Origin: Roseateles_E sp005503085
Lineage (GTDB): Bacteria > Pseudomonadota > Gammaproteobacteria > Burkholderiales > Burkholderiaceae_C
Direction: 5' to 3'
Length of the DNA: 64,000 bases
Assembly (NCBI RefSeq): GCF_028462495.1
Contig: NZ_JAQOWX010000006.1
Coordinates: 1-64,000 of the forward strand
Made by a program: the position numbers and the translations under genes. The first letter of the stretch is position 1, and each line of letters starts with the position of its first letter. Positions 44,071 through 52,754 of the stretch are shown here, in pieces. The notes under the pieces are model-generated. The model saw nothing but the letters and a program-made list of their open reading frames with translations, was not told the DNA's origin and did not search any database.

Positions 44071-44811
44071 TCACCCCATATGCAATCCACCGTTGCAGCT
44101 GAAGTCGGCACCGGTGGTGAAACCGGAGTCTTCGCCAGCCAGCCAGGCGACGATGGCGGCAATTTCTTCCGGCGTGCCCAGGCGCTTGATCGGAATCGTC
44201 GCGACGATCTTCTCCAGCACCTCGGGCTTGATGGCCTTGACCATATCGGTGCCGATATAGCCCGGGCTGACGGTGTTGACCGTCACGCCCTTGCTGGCCA
44301 CTTCCTGCGCCAGTGCCATCGTGAAGCCGTGCATGCCGGCCTTGGCCGCCGAGTAGTTGGTCTGGCCGAACTGGCCCTTCTCGCCGTTGACCGAGGAGAT
44401 ATTGATGATGCGGCCCCAGCCCTTGTCCAGCATGCCCTCGATCACCTGCTTGGTGACATTGAACATGCTGTCCAGATTGGTGTTCATCACCGCGTCCCAA
44501 TCGGCCTTGCTCATCTTGCGGAACATGCCGTCGCGGGTGATGCCCGCGTTGTTGACCAGCACATCGACCGTGCCGTGCTCGGCCTTGACCTTGTCGAAGG
44601 CGGCGACCGTGGAATCCCAGTCACCGACATTGCCGACCGAGGCATAGAACTTGTAGCCCAGCGCGGCCTGCTCGGTCAGCCATTTGTCGTAATCCCGGCT
44701 CGGGCCGCAACCGGCGATCACGGTAAAGCCTTCCTTGTGAAGGCGCTGGCACATCGCGGTGCCGATGCCACCCATGCCGCCGGTCACGTAGGCCACTTTT
44801 TTATCGCTCAT
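44071..44811 (-). CDS. phaB: Acetoacetyl-CoA reductase
   Basis: NADPH-dependent reduction of acetoacetyl-CoA to (R)-3-hydroxybutyryl-CoA, the second step of PHB synthesis. It is 246 aa, exact family length. The nucleotide motif is VTGGMGGIGTAMC, and the catalytic Ser140-Tyr153-Lys157 is in NISSVNGEKGQFGQTNYSAAKAG. AAGGAG 6 nt before the ATG at 44811 sets the start. It follows phaA by 134 bp. The locus order phaC-phaA-phaB is that of Cupriavidus and relatives. Confidence 0.96.
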   Translation of the reverse strand: MSDKKVAYVTGGMGGIGTAMCQRLHKEGFTVIAGCGPSRDYDKWLTEQAALGYKFYASVGNVGDWDSTVAAFDKVKAEHGTVDVLVNNAGITRDGMFRKMSKADWDAVMNTNLDSMFNVTKQVIEGMLDKGWGRIINISSVNGEKGQFGQTNYSAAKAGMHGFTMALAQEVASKGVTVNTVSPGYIGTDMVKAIKPEVLEKIVATIPIKRLGTPEEIAAIVAWLAGEDSGFTTGADFSCNGGLHMG

Positions 44812-44945
44812 ATGAATCTCCTTCACGCCTTCCTTCGGCGCCGCGTCCTACGCGCCCGGAAAGGCCTTGTCTCTGCTTCGAAGAAGACGCGTCCCTAGGC
44901 TCCGCCAAGCCCCGTCCAGGGTCAAGCGGGTTCGCCCTTACTCAT

Positions 44946-46127
44946 TCAGCGCTCGACGGTCAGCGCCACACCCATGCCGCCGCCGATGCACAGCGAGGCG
45001 ATGCCTTTCTTCGCATCGCGCCGCTGCATCTCGTGCAGCAAGGTCACCAGGATGCGGGCGCCGGAGGCGCCGATCGGATGGCCCAGCGCGATCGCACCGC
45101 CGTTGACATTGACCTTGCCGGTGTCCCAGCCCATCTCCTGATGAACGGCGCAGGCCTGGGCCGCGAAGGCCTCGTTGATCTCCAGCAGGTCCAGGTCCTG
45201 CGGCTTCCAGCCGGCGCGGGCCAGCGCCTTCTGCGCGGCCGGCACCGGGCCCATGCCCATCACGGCCGGGTCCAGACCGGCGCTGGCATAGGAGGCGATG
45301 CGGGCCAGCGGGGTCAGGCCCAGCGCGGCAGCCTTCTTGGCACTCATGATCACCAGGCCGGCGGCGCCGTCGTTCAGGCCCGAGGCATTGCCGGCGGTCA
45401 CGCTGCCGGCCTTGTCGAAGGCGGGGCGCAGGCCGGCCAGCGCTTCGGCATTGCTCTTGCGGTTGATGAACTCGTCGGCGTCGAACACCAGTGCATCGCC
45501 CTTCTTCTGCGGAATCAGCACCGGCACGATCTCGTCCTTGAAGCGGCCGGCGTCCTGCGCGGCGGCGGCCTTCTGCTGCGAGCCCAGCGCCAGCGCGTCC
45601 TGCTGCTCGCGGCTGATGCCGTGGGCCTTGGCGACGTTCTCGGCCGTGATGCCCATGTGGTACTGGTTGTAGACGTCCCACAGGCCGTCGACGATCATGG
45701 TGTCGATCAGCTTCCAGTCACCCATGCGCTGGCCCTCGCGCGAGCCGGGCAGCACATGCGGCGCCAGGCTCATGCTCTCCTGGCCACCGGCGATGACGAT
45801 CTCGCTGTCGCCATCACGGATCGCCTGCGCGGCCAGCATCACGGCCTTCAGGCCCGAGCCGCAGACCTTGTTGATCGTGAAGGCCGGCACGCCGTGCGGC
45901 AGGCCGGCCTTGATGACGGTCTGGCGCGCGGGGTTCTGGCCCGAGCCGGCGGTCAGCACCTGGCCCAGGATCAGCTCGCTGATCTGGCCGGCCTCCAGCT
46001 TGGCGCGGCGCAGCAGGTCCTTGACCACCGCCGCACCCAGATCCGGCGCCGCGGTCTTGGCCAGGCTGCCGCCGAACTTGCCGATGGCGGTACGGGCCGC
46101 GGCGACGATCACGATGTCTTCAGTCAT
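44946..46127 (-). CDS. phaA: Acetyl-CoA acetyltransferase (biosynthetic beta-ketothiolase)
   Basis: Condenses two acetyl-CoA to acetoacetyl-CoA. It is 393 aa. The catalytic residues are Cys89 (INKVCGSGLKAVM), His350 (GGAIALGHPIGASGARI) and Cys380 (SLCIGGGMGVAL). The start at 46127 (MTEDIVIVAAARTAIGKFGG) matches biosynthetic thiolases; the upstream extension overlaps phaC and is shadow. It is 40 bp downstream of phaC. Confidence 0.96.
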   Translation of the reverse strand: MTEDIVIVAAARTAIGKFGGSLAKTAAPDLGAAVVKDLLRRAKLEAGQISELILGQVLTAGSGQNPARQTVIKAGLPHGVPAFTINKVCGSGLKAVMLAAQAIRDGDSEIVIAGGQESMSLAPHVLPGSREGQRMGDWKLIDTMIVDGLWDVYNQYHMGITAENVAKAHGISREQQDALALGSQQKAAAAQDAGRFKDEIVPVLIPQKKGDALVFDADEFINRKSNAEALAGLRPAFDKAGSVTAGNASGLNDGAAGLVIMSAKKAAALGLTPLARIASYASAGLDPAVMGMGPVPAAQKALARAGWKPQDLDLLEINEAFAAQACAVHQEMGWDTGKVNVNGGAIALGHPIGASGARILVTLLHEMQRRDAKKGIASLCIGGGMGVALTVER

Positions 46128-46167
46128 TGTCTTCTCCGGTGAAAGTGAGGATGAGGCCTGTGTTCGA

Positions 46168-47865
46168 TCAGGCTTTTTGTTTGACGTAGCGGCCGGGCGC
46201 CGGCTCGATGGCCTTGTAGCCCTTGCCGCCGGGGGTCTTGGGCGCGGCCTTCTTGGCGCCGGCATGGCCGGCCAGCCAGGCCGCCCAGTCGGGCCACCAG
46301 CTGCCGGCATGCTCGACCGCCGTCTCCATCCACTGCTCGGCAGTGGCCGGCAGGGCCGCTGTCTTGCCTATCCAGTGGCTGCGCTTTTTCTTGGCCGGCG
46401 GGTTGATCACACCGGCGATATGGCCCGAAGCGCCCAGCACGAAGCGCTTCTTGCCCTTGAGCACCTGGGTGCTGCGGTAGGCGCTGTCCCAGGGCACGAT
46501 ATGGTCCTCGCGCGAGCCGTAGATATAGACCGGCGCCTCGATCAGGCCGAGGTCCAGCTTTTCGCCGCAGACGCTCAGCCGGCCCGGAATGCGCAGCTCG
46601 TTTTGCAGATAGGTGTGGCGCAGATACCAGCAATACATCGGGCCGGGCAGATTGGTCGAGTCGCCGTTCCAGTACAGCAGATCAAAGGGCGGCGGCGCCT
46701 CGCCCTTCAGGTAGTTGCCCACCACATAGTTCCAGACCAGGTCGTTGGGGCGCAGAAAGCTGAAGGTGGTGGCCAGCTCCTGACCCTTCAGCAGCCCCGG
46801 GCCCTTGGGTGAGGCCGGGCCTATGGTCATCTCGCGCAGCTGCACCGAGCCCTCGTCGACAAACAGATCAAGGATGCCGTTGCTGGAAAAGTCGATCAAG
46901 GTAGTCAGCAGGGTCACGCTGGCCGCCGGCTGCTCGCCGCGGGCGGCCAGCACCGCCAGCGCGGTCGACAAAATCGTGCCGCCGACACAGAAGCCCAGCG
47001 TATCGGTGGTCTCGGCGCCGCTGATCTCCTGCACCACCGAGATCGCCTTGATCGCAGCCTGCTCGATATAGTCGTCCCAGGTCCAGCTCTTGCAACTCTC
47101 GTCTGGGTTGCGCCAGCTGACCACGAAAACCCGATGGCCCTGCTCCACCGCATAGCGGATCAGCGAGTTCTCGGGTTGCAGATCGAGGATGTAGTACTTG
47201 TTGATGCAGGGCGGCACCATCAGGAGCGGTCGCTCGAACACCTGGGCCGTCAGCGGCTTGTATTCCAGCAGCTGGAAGAACTCGTTCTCGAACACCACGC
47301 TGCCCTCACTGGTGGCCACATTGCGGCCCACCTCGAAGGCGCTCTCGTCGGTCTGCGACAGGTGGCCGCGCTGCACATCCCCCCACAGCTGCTGCATGCC
47401 CTTGGCGATACTCTCGCCCTTGCTGTCCAGCGCCAGGCGCAGCGCCTCGGGATTGAGCGCCAGATAGTTGCTGGGCGAGGCGGCGTCCACCCATTGCTGG
47501 ACGGCGAAGCGGATGCGCGCCTTGGTCTTCTCGTCACCCTCGACCTTGTCGGCCATCTGCTGCAAGGTGCGGGCGTTCAGCAGATAAAGCTGGGCGACGA
47601 AGCTGCCGGCCGGGTTGGCGCTCCAGGCCTCGCCAGCAAAGCGCCGGTCCGCCGGTGCGGGCAGCTTGGCGCCGTGCAGCGAGGCGTTCCAGAGCTCGGT
47701 GGCCTGCTTCAGATAGTCGGCCTGCAGACCACTGAGGGCCTCCATCGGGATCTGCAGACCCGCCACCGTCTTCCACATCTCGCCGAGGCCGGCCGCCATA
47801 TCGGCAGGGGCGAAGGCATTGACATCCGGGCCTGGGGCCTCGGCAGGGCTGGGCTTGCGCTTCAT
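46168..47865 (-). CDS. phaC: Class I poly(3-hydroxyalkanoate) synthase
   Basis: Polymerises 3-hydroxyacyl-CoA on the surface of PHA granules. It is 565 aa, within class I size. The lipase-like box is GFCVGG with nucleophile Cys293. The triad is completed by Asp454 (SREDHIVPW) and His482 (GASGHIAGVINPP). The C-terminal AWLAGHAGAKKAAP and EPAPGRYVKQKA are typical. AGGAG before the ATG at 47865 supports the start. It is the first gene of phaCAB. No phasin or phaR is adjacent. Confidence 0.97.
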   Translation of the reverse strand: MKRKPSPAEAPGPDVNAFAPADMAAGLGEMWKTVAGLQIPMEALSGLQADYLKQATELWNASLHGAKLPAPADRRFAGEAWSANPAGSFVAQLYLLNARTLQQMADKVEGDEKTKARIRFAVQQWVDAASPSNYLALNPEALRLALDSKGESIAKGMQQLWGDVQRGHLSQTDESAFEVGRNVATSEGSVVFENEFFQLLEYKPLTAQVFERPLLMVPPCINKYYILDLQPENSLIRYAVEQGHRVFVVSWRNPDESCKSWTWDDYIEQAAIKAISVVQEISGAETTDTLGFCVGGTILSTALAVLAARGEQPAASVTLLTTLIDFSSNGILDLFVDEGSVQLREMTIGPASPKGPGLLKGQELATTFSFLRPNDLVWNYVVGNYLKGEAPPPFDLLYWNGDSTNLPGPMYCWYLRHTYLQNELRIPGRLSVCGEKLDLGLIEAPVYIYGSREDHIVPWDSAYRSTQVLKGKKRFVLGASGHIAGVINPPAKKKRSHWIGKTAALPATAEQWMETAVEHAGSWWPDWAAWLAGHAGAKKAAPKTPGGKGYKAIEPAPGRYVKQKA

Positions 47866-47908
47866 GTGTCTCCTCTGGGGCCGGAGTGGCCCTGTTCGTC
47901 TCGACTCA

Positions 47909-47950
47909 GGCAAGAAGCTTGCCACAGCCGGGCGTACCCATGTTGTACCC
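47909..47950. promoter_or_regulatory. Candidate regulatory repeats upstream of phaC
   Basis: An inverted repeat GGCAAG-AAG-CTTGCC (47909-47923) lies about 45 bp upstream of the phaC start. Two direct copies of GTACCC follow (47934-47939 and 47945-47950) at 11-bp spacing, about one helical turn. They lie between phaC and the divergent small membrane gene and could bind a regulator of either. Confidence 0.35.
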
Positions 47951-47978
47951 TTGTCAACTTACCTTCTGATGACTTGCC

Positions 47979-48251
47979 ATGTATCTGGTTGCAATCGCCT
48001 GGCTCTATGTTGCGTTGATGATGGCCCTGGCCGAGGCCACCAGCAGCCAGGGCACGGTGCTGGGTGCCATCGTCACCTTTGTGCTCTACGGCGCACTGCC
48101 GATCAGCATCGTGATGTATCTGCTGGGCACGCCGGCAAGGCGCGCGGCGCGGCGCCGGGCCGAGGCCGCCGAGCCCCCCTCAGCCGAGCAGCCGGATCAC
48201 GGCGGCCATGCGACCGTCGAGCCGGCTGCGGCGGAAGGAGAAAAACCGTGA
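47979..48251 (+). CDS. Small two-segment membrane protein
   Basis: A 90-aa protein of unknown function. Two hydrophobic segments (about residues 2-20, YLVAIAWLYVALMMALAEA, and 27-48, VLGAIVTFVLYGALPISIVMYLLG) are followed by a basic stretch (ARRAARRRAEA) and an acidic/Ala tail. The arginines after segment two predict a cytoplasmic C-terminus. The last 72 bp overlap the 3' end of pgeF on the opposite strand. It is divergent from phaC, though no functional link is visible. Confidence 0.75.
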   Translation: MYLVAIAWLYVALMMALAEATSSQGTVLGAIVTFVLYGALPISIVMYLLGTPARRAARRRAEAAEPPSAEQPDHGGHATVEPAAAEGEKP

Positions 48252-48950
48252 GGCATCGCCATGGGTGCACCAGTGCCCGCCGCTGATGTGCATCAGGCCC
48301 GCCGCCTGCAGACGCCGCCGCGCCAGCGCCACCAGATCGGCGCGCCAGCGCGGCTCGCCCTGCTCATTGGCCTGATAGCGGAACAGCGCCGGATCGAGGT
48401 CTGAGGGCGTCGCGCCAAAGGCCTGCAGCACATCCTCGCCGACCTCGAAGGCCGCCGGGCCGATGCAAGCCCCCATCCAGGCATGGATCTGCTGCGGCGC
48501 GCAGTGGGCCTCCTCGCAAAGCGCGGCCACGGTGTTCTCCAGCACGCCGGCCGAGAGCCCGCGCCAGCCGGCATGGGCACCACCGACGCCACCGGGCGCC
48601 GCAAAAAGCACCGGCAGACAGTCGGCCGCCTGGATCGCGAGACCCAGGCCCGGCATCGTGCTGACGATGGCATCGGCCTGCATCCGCTGTGCGGCCGGCT
48701 GCGCGTGCTCGGGCCGCAAGCGCAGCACCGCCGCGCCGTGCACCTGCCAGACAAAGCGCGCCGGGGCGCCCAGCGCCTGTTCGATCAGGCCCTTGTTGTG
48801 CGCCACCGCCGCCGGATCGTCACCGACCGACAGCCCCACATTCATGCTGGCGCAAGCGCCCTGGCTGACACCGCCGGCGCGCGTGGTCATGAAGGCCCGC
48901 ACATGATCCACACCCCAGTCGGGCCGCAGCCAGTCCTCGTGAATCGTCAT
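48180..48950 (-). CDS. pgeF: Peptidoglycan editing factor PgeF (YfiH/laccase-domain family)
   Basis: A 256-aa cytoplasmic protein of the YfiH/DUF152 family. It has been linked to correct muropeptide composition and shown in some members to be a purine nucleoside phosphorylase or polyphenol oxidase. The metal site is recognisable: His in VWQVHGAAVL, Cys in IQAADCLPVLF and His in GGAHAGWRGL. TTRAGGVSQGACASMNVGLSVGDD at the N-terminus is typical. Its start overlaps the maiA stop (ATGA). Confidence 0.93.
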   Translation of the reverse strand: MTIHEDWLRPDWGVDHVRAFMTTRAGGVSQGACASMNVGLSVGDDPAAVAHNKGLIEQALGAPARFVWQVHGAAVLRLRPEHAQPAAQRMQADAIVSTMPGLGLAIQAADCLPVLFAAPGGVGGAHAGWRGLSAGVLENTVAALCEEAHCAPQQIHAWMGACIGPAAFEVGEDVLQAFGATPSDLDPALFRYQANEQGEPRWRADLVALARRRLQAAGLMHISGGHWCTHGDASRFFSFRRSRLDGRMAAVIRLLG

Positions 48951-49582
48951 GCCTGAGCGTCCGGGCAGGCCGAGGGTTCTGTCTTGGCAAAAGCCTCATG
49001 CGCCATGCAGTTGGCATGGATACGCATCACCTCGGGCACATGGTCGAGCTTGCAGTCGAAGCGCTGGGCATTGAAGATCTGCGGCACCAGCACGCAGTCG
49101 GCCAGGCCCGGTGTGTCACCATGGCAGAACTGTCCGGCGCCTTGCTGCAAGCGCCGCTCGACCACGGCCAGCCCGCTCTCGATCCAGTGGCGCATCCAGC
49201 GGCTCTTCTGGTCCTCGTCCAGGCCCATGTCCCTGACCAGGTAGCGCAGCACGCGCAGATTGTTCAGCGGATGGATCTCGCAGGCGATGTCCTGGGCCAG
49301 CGCCCGCACCCGGGCACGGCCCAGGGCGTCGGGCGGCAGCAGCGGCGGCTCGGGGTGGGTCTCGTCCAGGTATTCGATGATGGCCAGCGACTGGCTCAGC
49401 AGCGCGTCGCCATCCTTGAGCAGCGGCACCAGGCCGGACACCGAGGCGCTGGCATAGGGTTCCTGCTGTTGCTCGTTCCTGACCAGATGGACCGCGCGGT
49501 AGTCATAGTCCAGGCCTTTGATCGCCAGCGCGATGCGCACGCGCCAGGAGGCCGAGGAGCGGAAGTAGTTGAAGAGTTCCAT
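48947..49582 (-). CDS. maiA: Maleylacetoacetate isomerase (zeta-class glutathione S-transferase)
   Basis: A 211-aa glutathione transferase. The active-site signature SSASWRVRIALAIKG at residues 8-22 is the zeta-class SSxxxRVR motif, with a Ser catalytic residue. SQSLAIIEYLDETHPEPPLLP follows in the thioredoxin-fold domain, and the helical domain ends the protein. The enzyme isomerises maleylacetoacetate in tyrosine/homogentisate breakdown, or maleylpyruvate in the gentisate route. No other genes of either pathway are nearby, so the exact substrate is open. It is coupled to pgeF. Confidence 0.9.
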   Translation of the reverse strand: MELFNYFRSSASWRVRIALAIKGLDYDYRAVHLVRNEQQQEPYASASVSGLVPLLKDGDALLSQSLAIIEYLDETHPEPPLLPPDALGRARVRALAQDIACEIHPLNNLRVLRYLVRDMGLDEDQKSRWMRHWIESGLAVVERRLQQGAGQFCHGDTPGLADCVLVPQIFNAQRFDCKLDHVPEVMRIHANCMAHEAFAKTEPSACPDAQA

Positions 49583-49621
49583 GGGCGGATGATGCCATTG
49601 CGCCCGGCTACACTGAAACGC

Positions 49622-50182
49622 ATGTGGCTTCCCCGACGCTTCAAACATTGCCCCAGCTGCGGCCAGGCGGTCGAGTACCGCGTGCCCGCCGACGACAACC
49701 GCGAGCGCGCCACTTGCACGGCCTGCGCCACCGTGCACTACGAGAACCCGATCAATGTGGTCGGCACCCTGCCCGTCTGGGGCGAGGGGCCGGACGGACA
49801 GGTGCTGCTGTGCAAGCGCGCGATCGAACCGCGCTACGGTCTGTGGACCCTGCCGGCCGGTTTTCTGGAGCTGGGCGAGACGGCCGCCGAGGGCGCCTTG
49901 CGCGAGACCGATGAGGAAGCCGGCGCGCAGATCGAGTTGCAGCCGCTCTACAGCCTGATGAATGTGGTCTCGGTCGGCCAGATCCATCTCTACTACCGCG
50001 CCCGCCTGCTCTCGCCCGAATTCAATCCCGGCCCCGAGACGCTGGAGGCCCGGCTGTTCCATGAGCATGAGGTGCCCTGGGACGCACTGGCCTTTCGCAC
50101 CGTGCGCGAGACGTTGCGGCGCTTCTTCGAAGACCGCCGGCTGGGCCGGCCCTTTGCGCTGCACAGCGCCGATATCGGCTGA
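49622..50182 (+). CDS. NUDIX hydrolase with N-terminal zinc ribbon
   Basis: A 186-aa protein. Four cysteines at 10, 13, 32 and 35 (CPSC, CTAC) form a zinc ribbon. The Nudix box GFLELGETAAEGALRETDEEAG is complete. The domain order resembles NADH pyrophosphatase-type enzymes, but the SQPWPFPxS motif of NudC is absent, so the substrate is uncertain. No Shine-Dalgarno is visible. TACACT ends 7 nt before the ATG, so the message may be leaderless. It is divergent from maiA, with 39 bp between starts. Confidence 0.9.
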   Translation: MWLPRRFKHCPSCGQAVEYRVPADDNRERATCTACATVHYENPINVVGTLPVWGEGPDGQVLLCKRAIEPRYGLWTLPAGFLELGETAAEGALRETDEEAGAQIELQPLYSLMNVVSVGQIHLYYRARLLSPEFNPGPETLEARLFHEHEVPWDALAFRTVRETLRRFFEDRRLGRPFALHSADIG

Positions 50183-50184
50183 GA

Positions 50185-50502
50185 TCAGTAGTAGTCATCT
50201 TCGCGCTGATGCCGCACGGCCAGGATATTGACGCGGCTCTGAGCGTCGATCTCGTACAGCAAGACATAGCCGGCGCTGTGCAGGGGAACGATCAACTCGC
50301 GCAGAAAGGGGCTCTGATCGGCCTTGCGGTAGATGAAGGGCGCACGGCCGAGCTGGGTCTGCGCTGCGGCGGCAATCGCATCGATCACACGCTGGGCAGC
50401 GTCGAAGTCTTCAAGCGTCTGCGCACGATCCAGCAAAAAGGCATACAGGCGCTGCAGATCCGCTCGGGCCGCCGCCGTGAAGCGGACCTCGAATCCCGGC
50501 AT
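50185..50502 (-). CDS. RelE/ParE-family toxin
   Basis: A 105-aa toxin-like protein. The family pattern is FTAAARADLQRLYAFLLDRA in the N-terminal helices and LRELIVPLHSAGYVLLYEI plus the terminal strand VNILAVRHQREDDYY. RelE members cut mRNA at ribosomes and ParE members poison gyrase; the VRHQREDDYY end is closer to ParE. Its ATG overlaps the antitoxin stop by one base (TGATG), as in typical toxin-antitoxin operons with the antitoxin first. Confidence 0.88.
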   Translation of the reverse strand: MPGFEVRFTAAARADLQRLYAFLLDRAQTLEDFDAAQRVIDAIAAAAQTQLGRAPFIYRKADQSPFLRELIVPLHSAGYVLLYEIDAQSRVNILAVRHQREDDYY

Positions 50503-50774
50503 CAGCCCAATACCTTCTTGCGCCGCTCATCGAGCATGCCCTGCAGTTCGGCGACGACGGAGTCGGCCGAGTGGTACTCGCCGCTGCGCCTGGCCTCCTC
50601 GCCGGACCGCAGGCCTCGTGCGATGAACTCGTCCTGCGCGCGGCGGCGATGGATGGCCTCGCGCACCGAGGTCTCGATCAGGCCGGTCAGCGTCTCGCCC
50701 TCCCGCAGCACGCTCTCGGCAGCGTCGCGCAGTTCGGGCTCGACGCGCAAGGAGGGGAATGTGGCGGTTTTCAT
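50502..50774 (-). CDS. ParD-like ribbon-helix-helix antitoxin
   Basis: A 90-aa protein beginning MKTATFPSLRVEPELRDAAESVLREGETLTGLIETSVREAI, a short N-terminal strand and two helices of the ribbon-helix-helix fold. The C-terminal half (RSGEYHSADSVVAELQGMLDER) is the usual toxin-binding region. It is expected to neutralise the downstream toxin and repress its own promoter. It lies 44 bp upstream of the lapD stop and in the same direction. Confidence 0.87.
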   Translation of the reverse strand: MKTATFPSLRVEPELRDAAESVLREGETLTGLIETSVREAIHRRRAQDEFIARGLRSGEEARRSGEYHSADSVVAELQGMLDERRKKVLG

Positions 50775-50818
50775 GATGGCGCGTTGCAGTTGCGACGCGC
50801 CAGTCTAGCAAAACCGGT

Positions 50819-52729
50819 TCAAGTCTGCGCCGTCGCCCAGGGCCCGGTCACGCCATCGAGCTCGCAGTCCCACAGCGCCTGCACATCCATGCCGTCGACC
50901 ACCCCCTCGGCATAGACCTTCAGCGCCAGGCTGCGCAGCATGATGACCATGCCGCGCACAAAGGCGGCGCGGGCGGCGTCGCCGGACACACCGGCCACCA
51001 CGGCGGCATCCAGCTTCACATAGTCCAGCCCGGCCTGATAGAGCCGGTCCACCTGGGCCAGCCCGGCACCGGCATGCTCCAGCCCCAGCTTGACGCCCAG
51101 CGGGCGCAGCTGGCGGCCCATCTCCTGCAGAAGCTCGAAATGCTGGATGGCCGCGCCCTCGGCCAGCTCCAGCCCCAGCTTGCGGGCCGCCTGCGGCGAC
51201 TGGAAGACCTGCTCGCGCAGGCGCGCGACGAAGCCGCCGTCCAGCAGCGAGCTCGGCGCGACATTGACGCAGCGCGCCCGGCCATCCAGCACGATGGCCT
51301 CCAGCGCCAGCGCCACCGCCTGCAGATCGATCTCGGCCGTCAGCCGGCTGCGCACTGCCAGCGGCAGCCAGCGCGCCGCGCTCTCGAACGGGCCGTCGGC
51401 CACCAGGCGCAGCTGCAGCGGGCATTCCAGATGCAAGACCTGACCCTGCTTGTCCAGCACCGGGTACTCGGCCAGCCGGCCGCGGCGCTCGCGCAAGGCC
51501 TCCGAGATCTGCGCACGCCAGGCGCGCTCGCCCTGGATCTGCGCCTCGGCCGACGGCGCCAGCACCTCGACGACAAAGCCCGGCCGGCCCTCGGCCCGCG
51601 CCAGCGCCGCGTCGGCGGCGCCAAACCAGTCGCTGGACGGGCGCTCGCGCGCCAGCTCGACGGCACCCAGCGCCACCTGCACCCCGGCGCCGAAAGCCGG
51701 CAGGCTGGCCTGCAAGGCATCGGCCAGCGCCTTGGCGGTATCGCCGACGACATCGGGGGCCGGCAGCCAGAGCGCGAAATCGGCCCCGTTCAGCCGCCCG
51801 GCCAGGCAGCCCTTGACGCGCTCCGGATAGACCTGCACCGCATGCGCCATCGCCACCAGCAACTGGTCCACCGCCGCCCGGCCCAGACGCTGGTTCAGGC
51901 CGGCCAGATCGCGCAGCCGCAGCAGCACCAGGCCGGCCCTGACCGGGCCTTCGTCGCGGGTCAGCGCCGAGTCCAGCTCGGCCAGGAAATGGGTGCGCGT
52001 GCTCATGCCGGTCAGCGCGTCGCAATGGGCTTGCACACGCAAGACCTCGAGCTGACTGGACTGGGCCTCGAACATCTGCCGGACCCGCTCCACCATGGTG
52101 TTCATCGCCCGGCTCAGGCGCCGCAGCTCGGGCTCGCGGGGCTCGTCGACCTGGGTGTACTGGCCGGCCACCAGGGCCTCGGCCTGGGTCACGGCGTTGT
52201 CCAGCGGCCGGCGGATGCGTCCCAGCACCCAGAACGCGGCCAGGCCGGCCAGCAGGCCGACACCGGCCATCAGCCCCATCATGCGCAGGCTGGCGCGCCA
52301 CAACTCGTCATGGGCATAGGCCGACTGGCTGCGCACTTCGACCGAGCCCACCGCGTTCCAGCCATTCGAGACCTTGGCCACACCGGGCTGCGTGTCGATC
52401 GGCGTCAGCGCGACGAACCAGGCCGGCGCCTTGCTGCTGCGGCCGGGCGCGGTGCGCTCGAAGGCCACGCTGCCGTCCGCAGCCAGCCAGCGCAGGCTCT
52501 GGTAGTGACCGGTGTCGAACTGGGCCGAGACCAGCAGCGACATCAGCTGGGCGTCCCCCCCCTGCTGTGACAAGGCCAGCGCCAGTGCGGCGGCGTTGTC
52601 GCTGTTCTTCAACTGCAGCTGGGTTTGCAGCAGGGCCCGCATGCCGATGGCGGACACCGCCATGCTGCCCAGCACCGACGCCAGCACCACACCCAGGACC
52701 AGGAACCAGACTTGACGAATCAGCGACAT
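50819..52729 (-). CDS. lapD: LapD-like inner-membrane cyclic-di-GMP receptor (degenerate GGDEF-EAL)
   Basis: A 636-aa protein with the LapD layout. A membrane segment at the N-terminus (SLIRQVWFLVLGVVLASVLGSM) precedes a periplasmic domain to about residue 145. A second segment follows (about 147-170), then HAMP, a GGDEF domain degenerated to NGADF, and an EAL domain without the EAL residues. Neither output domain should be enzymatic. In Pseudomonas, LapD binds cyclic di-GMP and sequesters the protease LapG. The ATG at 52729 (MSLIRQVW) is preferred to one 4 codons earlier because it matches LapD N-termini. lapG is immediately upstream. Confidence 0.9.
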   Translation of the reverse strand: MSLIRQVWFLVLGVVLASVLGSMAVSAIGMRALLQTQLQLKNSDNAAALALALSQQGGDAQLMSLLVSAQFDTGHYQSLRWLAADGSVAFERTAPGRSSKAPAWFVALTPIDTQPGVAKVSNGWNAVGSVEVRSQSAYAHDELWRASLRMMGLMAGVGLLAGLAAFWVLGRIRRPLDNAVTQAEALVAGQYTQVDEPREPELRRLSRAMNTMVERVRQMFEAQSSQLEVLRVQAHCDALTGMSTRTHFLAELDSALTRDEGPVRAGLVLLRLRDLAGLNQRLGRAAVDQLLVAMAHAVQVYPERVKGCLAGRLNGADFALWLPAPDVVGDTAKALADALQASLPAFGAGVQVALGAVELARERPSSDWFGAADAALARAEGRPGFVVEVLAPSAEAQIQGERAWRAQISEALRERRGRLAEYPVLDKQGQVLHLECPLQLRLVADGPFESAARWLPLAVRSRLTAEIDLQAVALALEAIVLDGRARCVNVAPSSLLDGGFVARLREQVFQSPQAARKLGLELAEGAAIQHFELLQEMGRQLRPLGVKLGLEHAGAGLAQVDRLYQAGLDYVKLDAAVVAGVSGDAARAAFVRGMVIMLRSLALKVYAEGVVDGMDVQALWDCELDGVTGPWATAQT

Positions 52730-52754
52730 GGCCGCATCCATTTTGTTTGCATCA

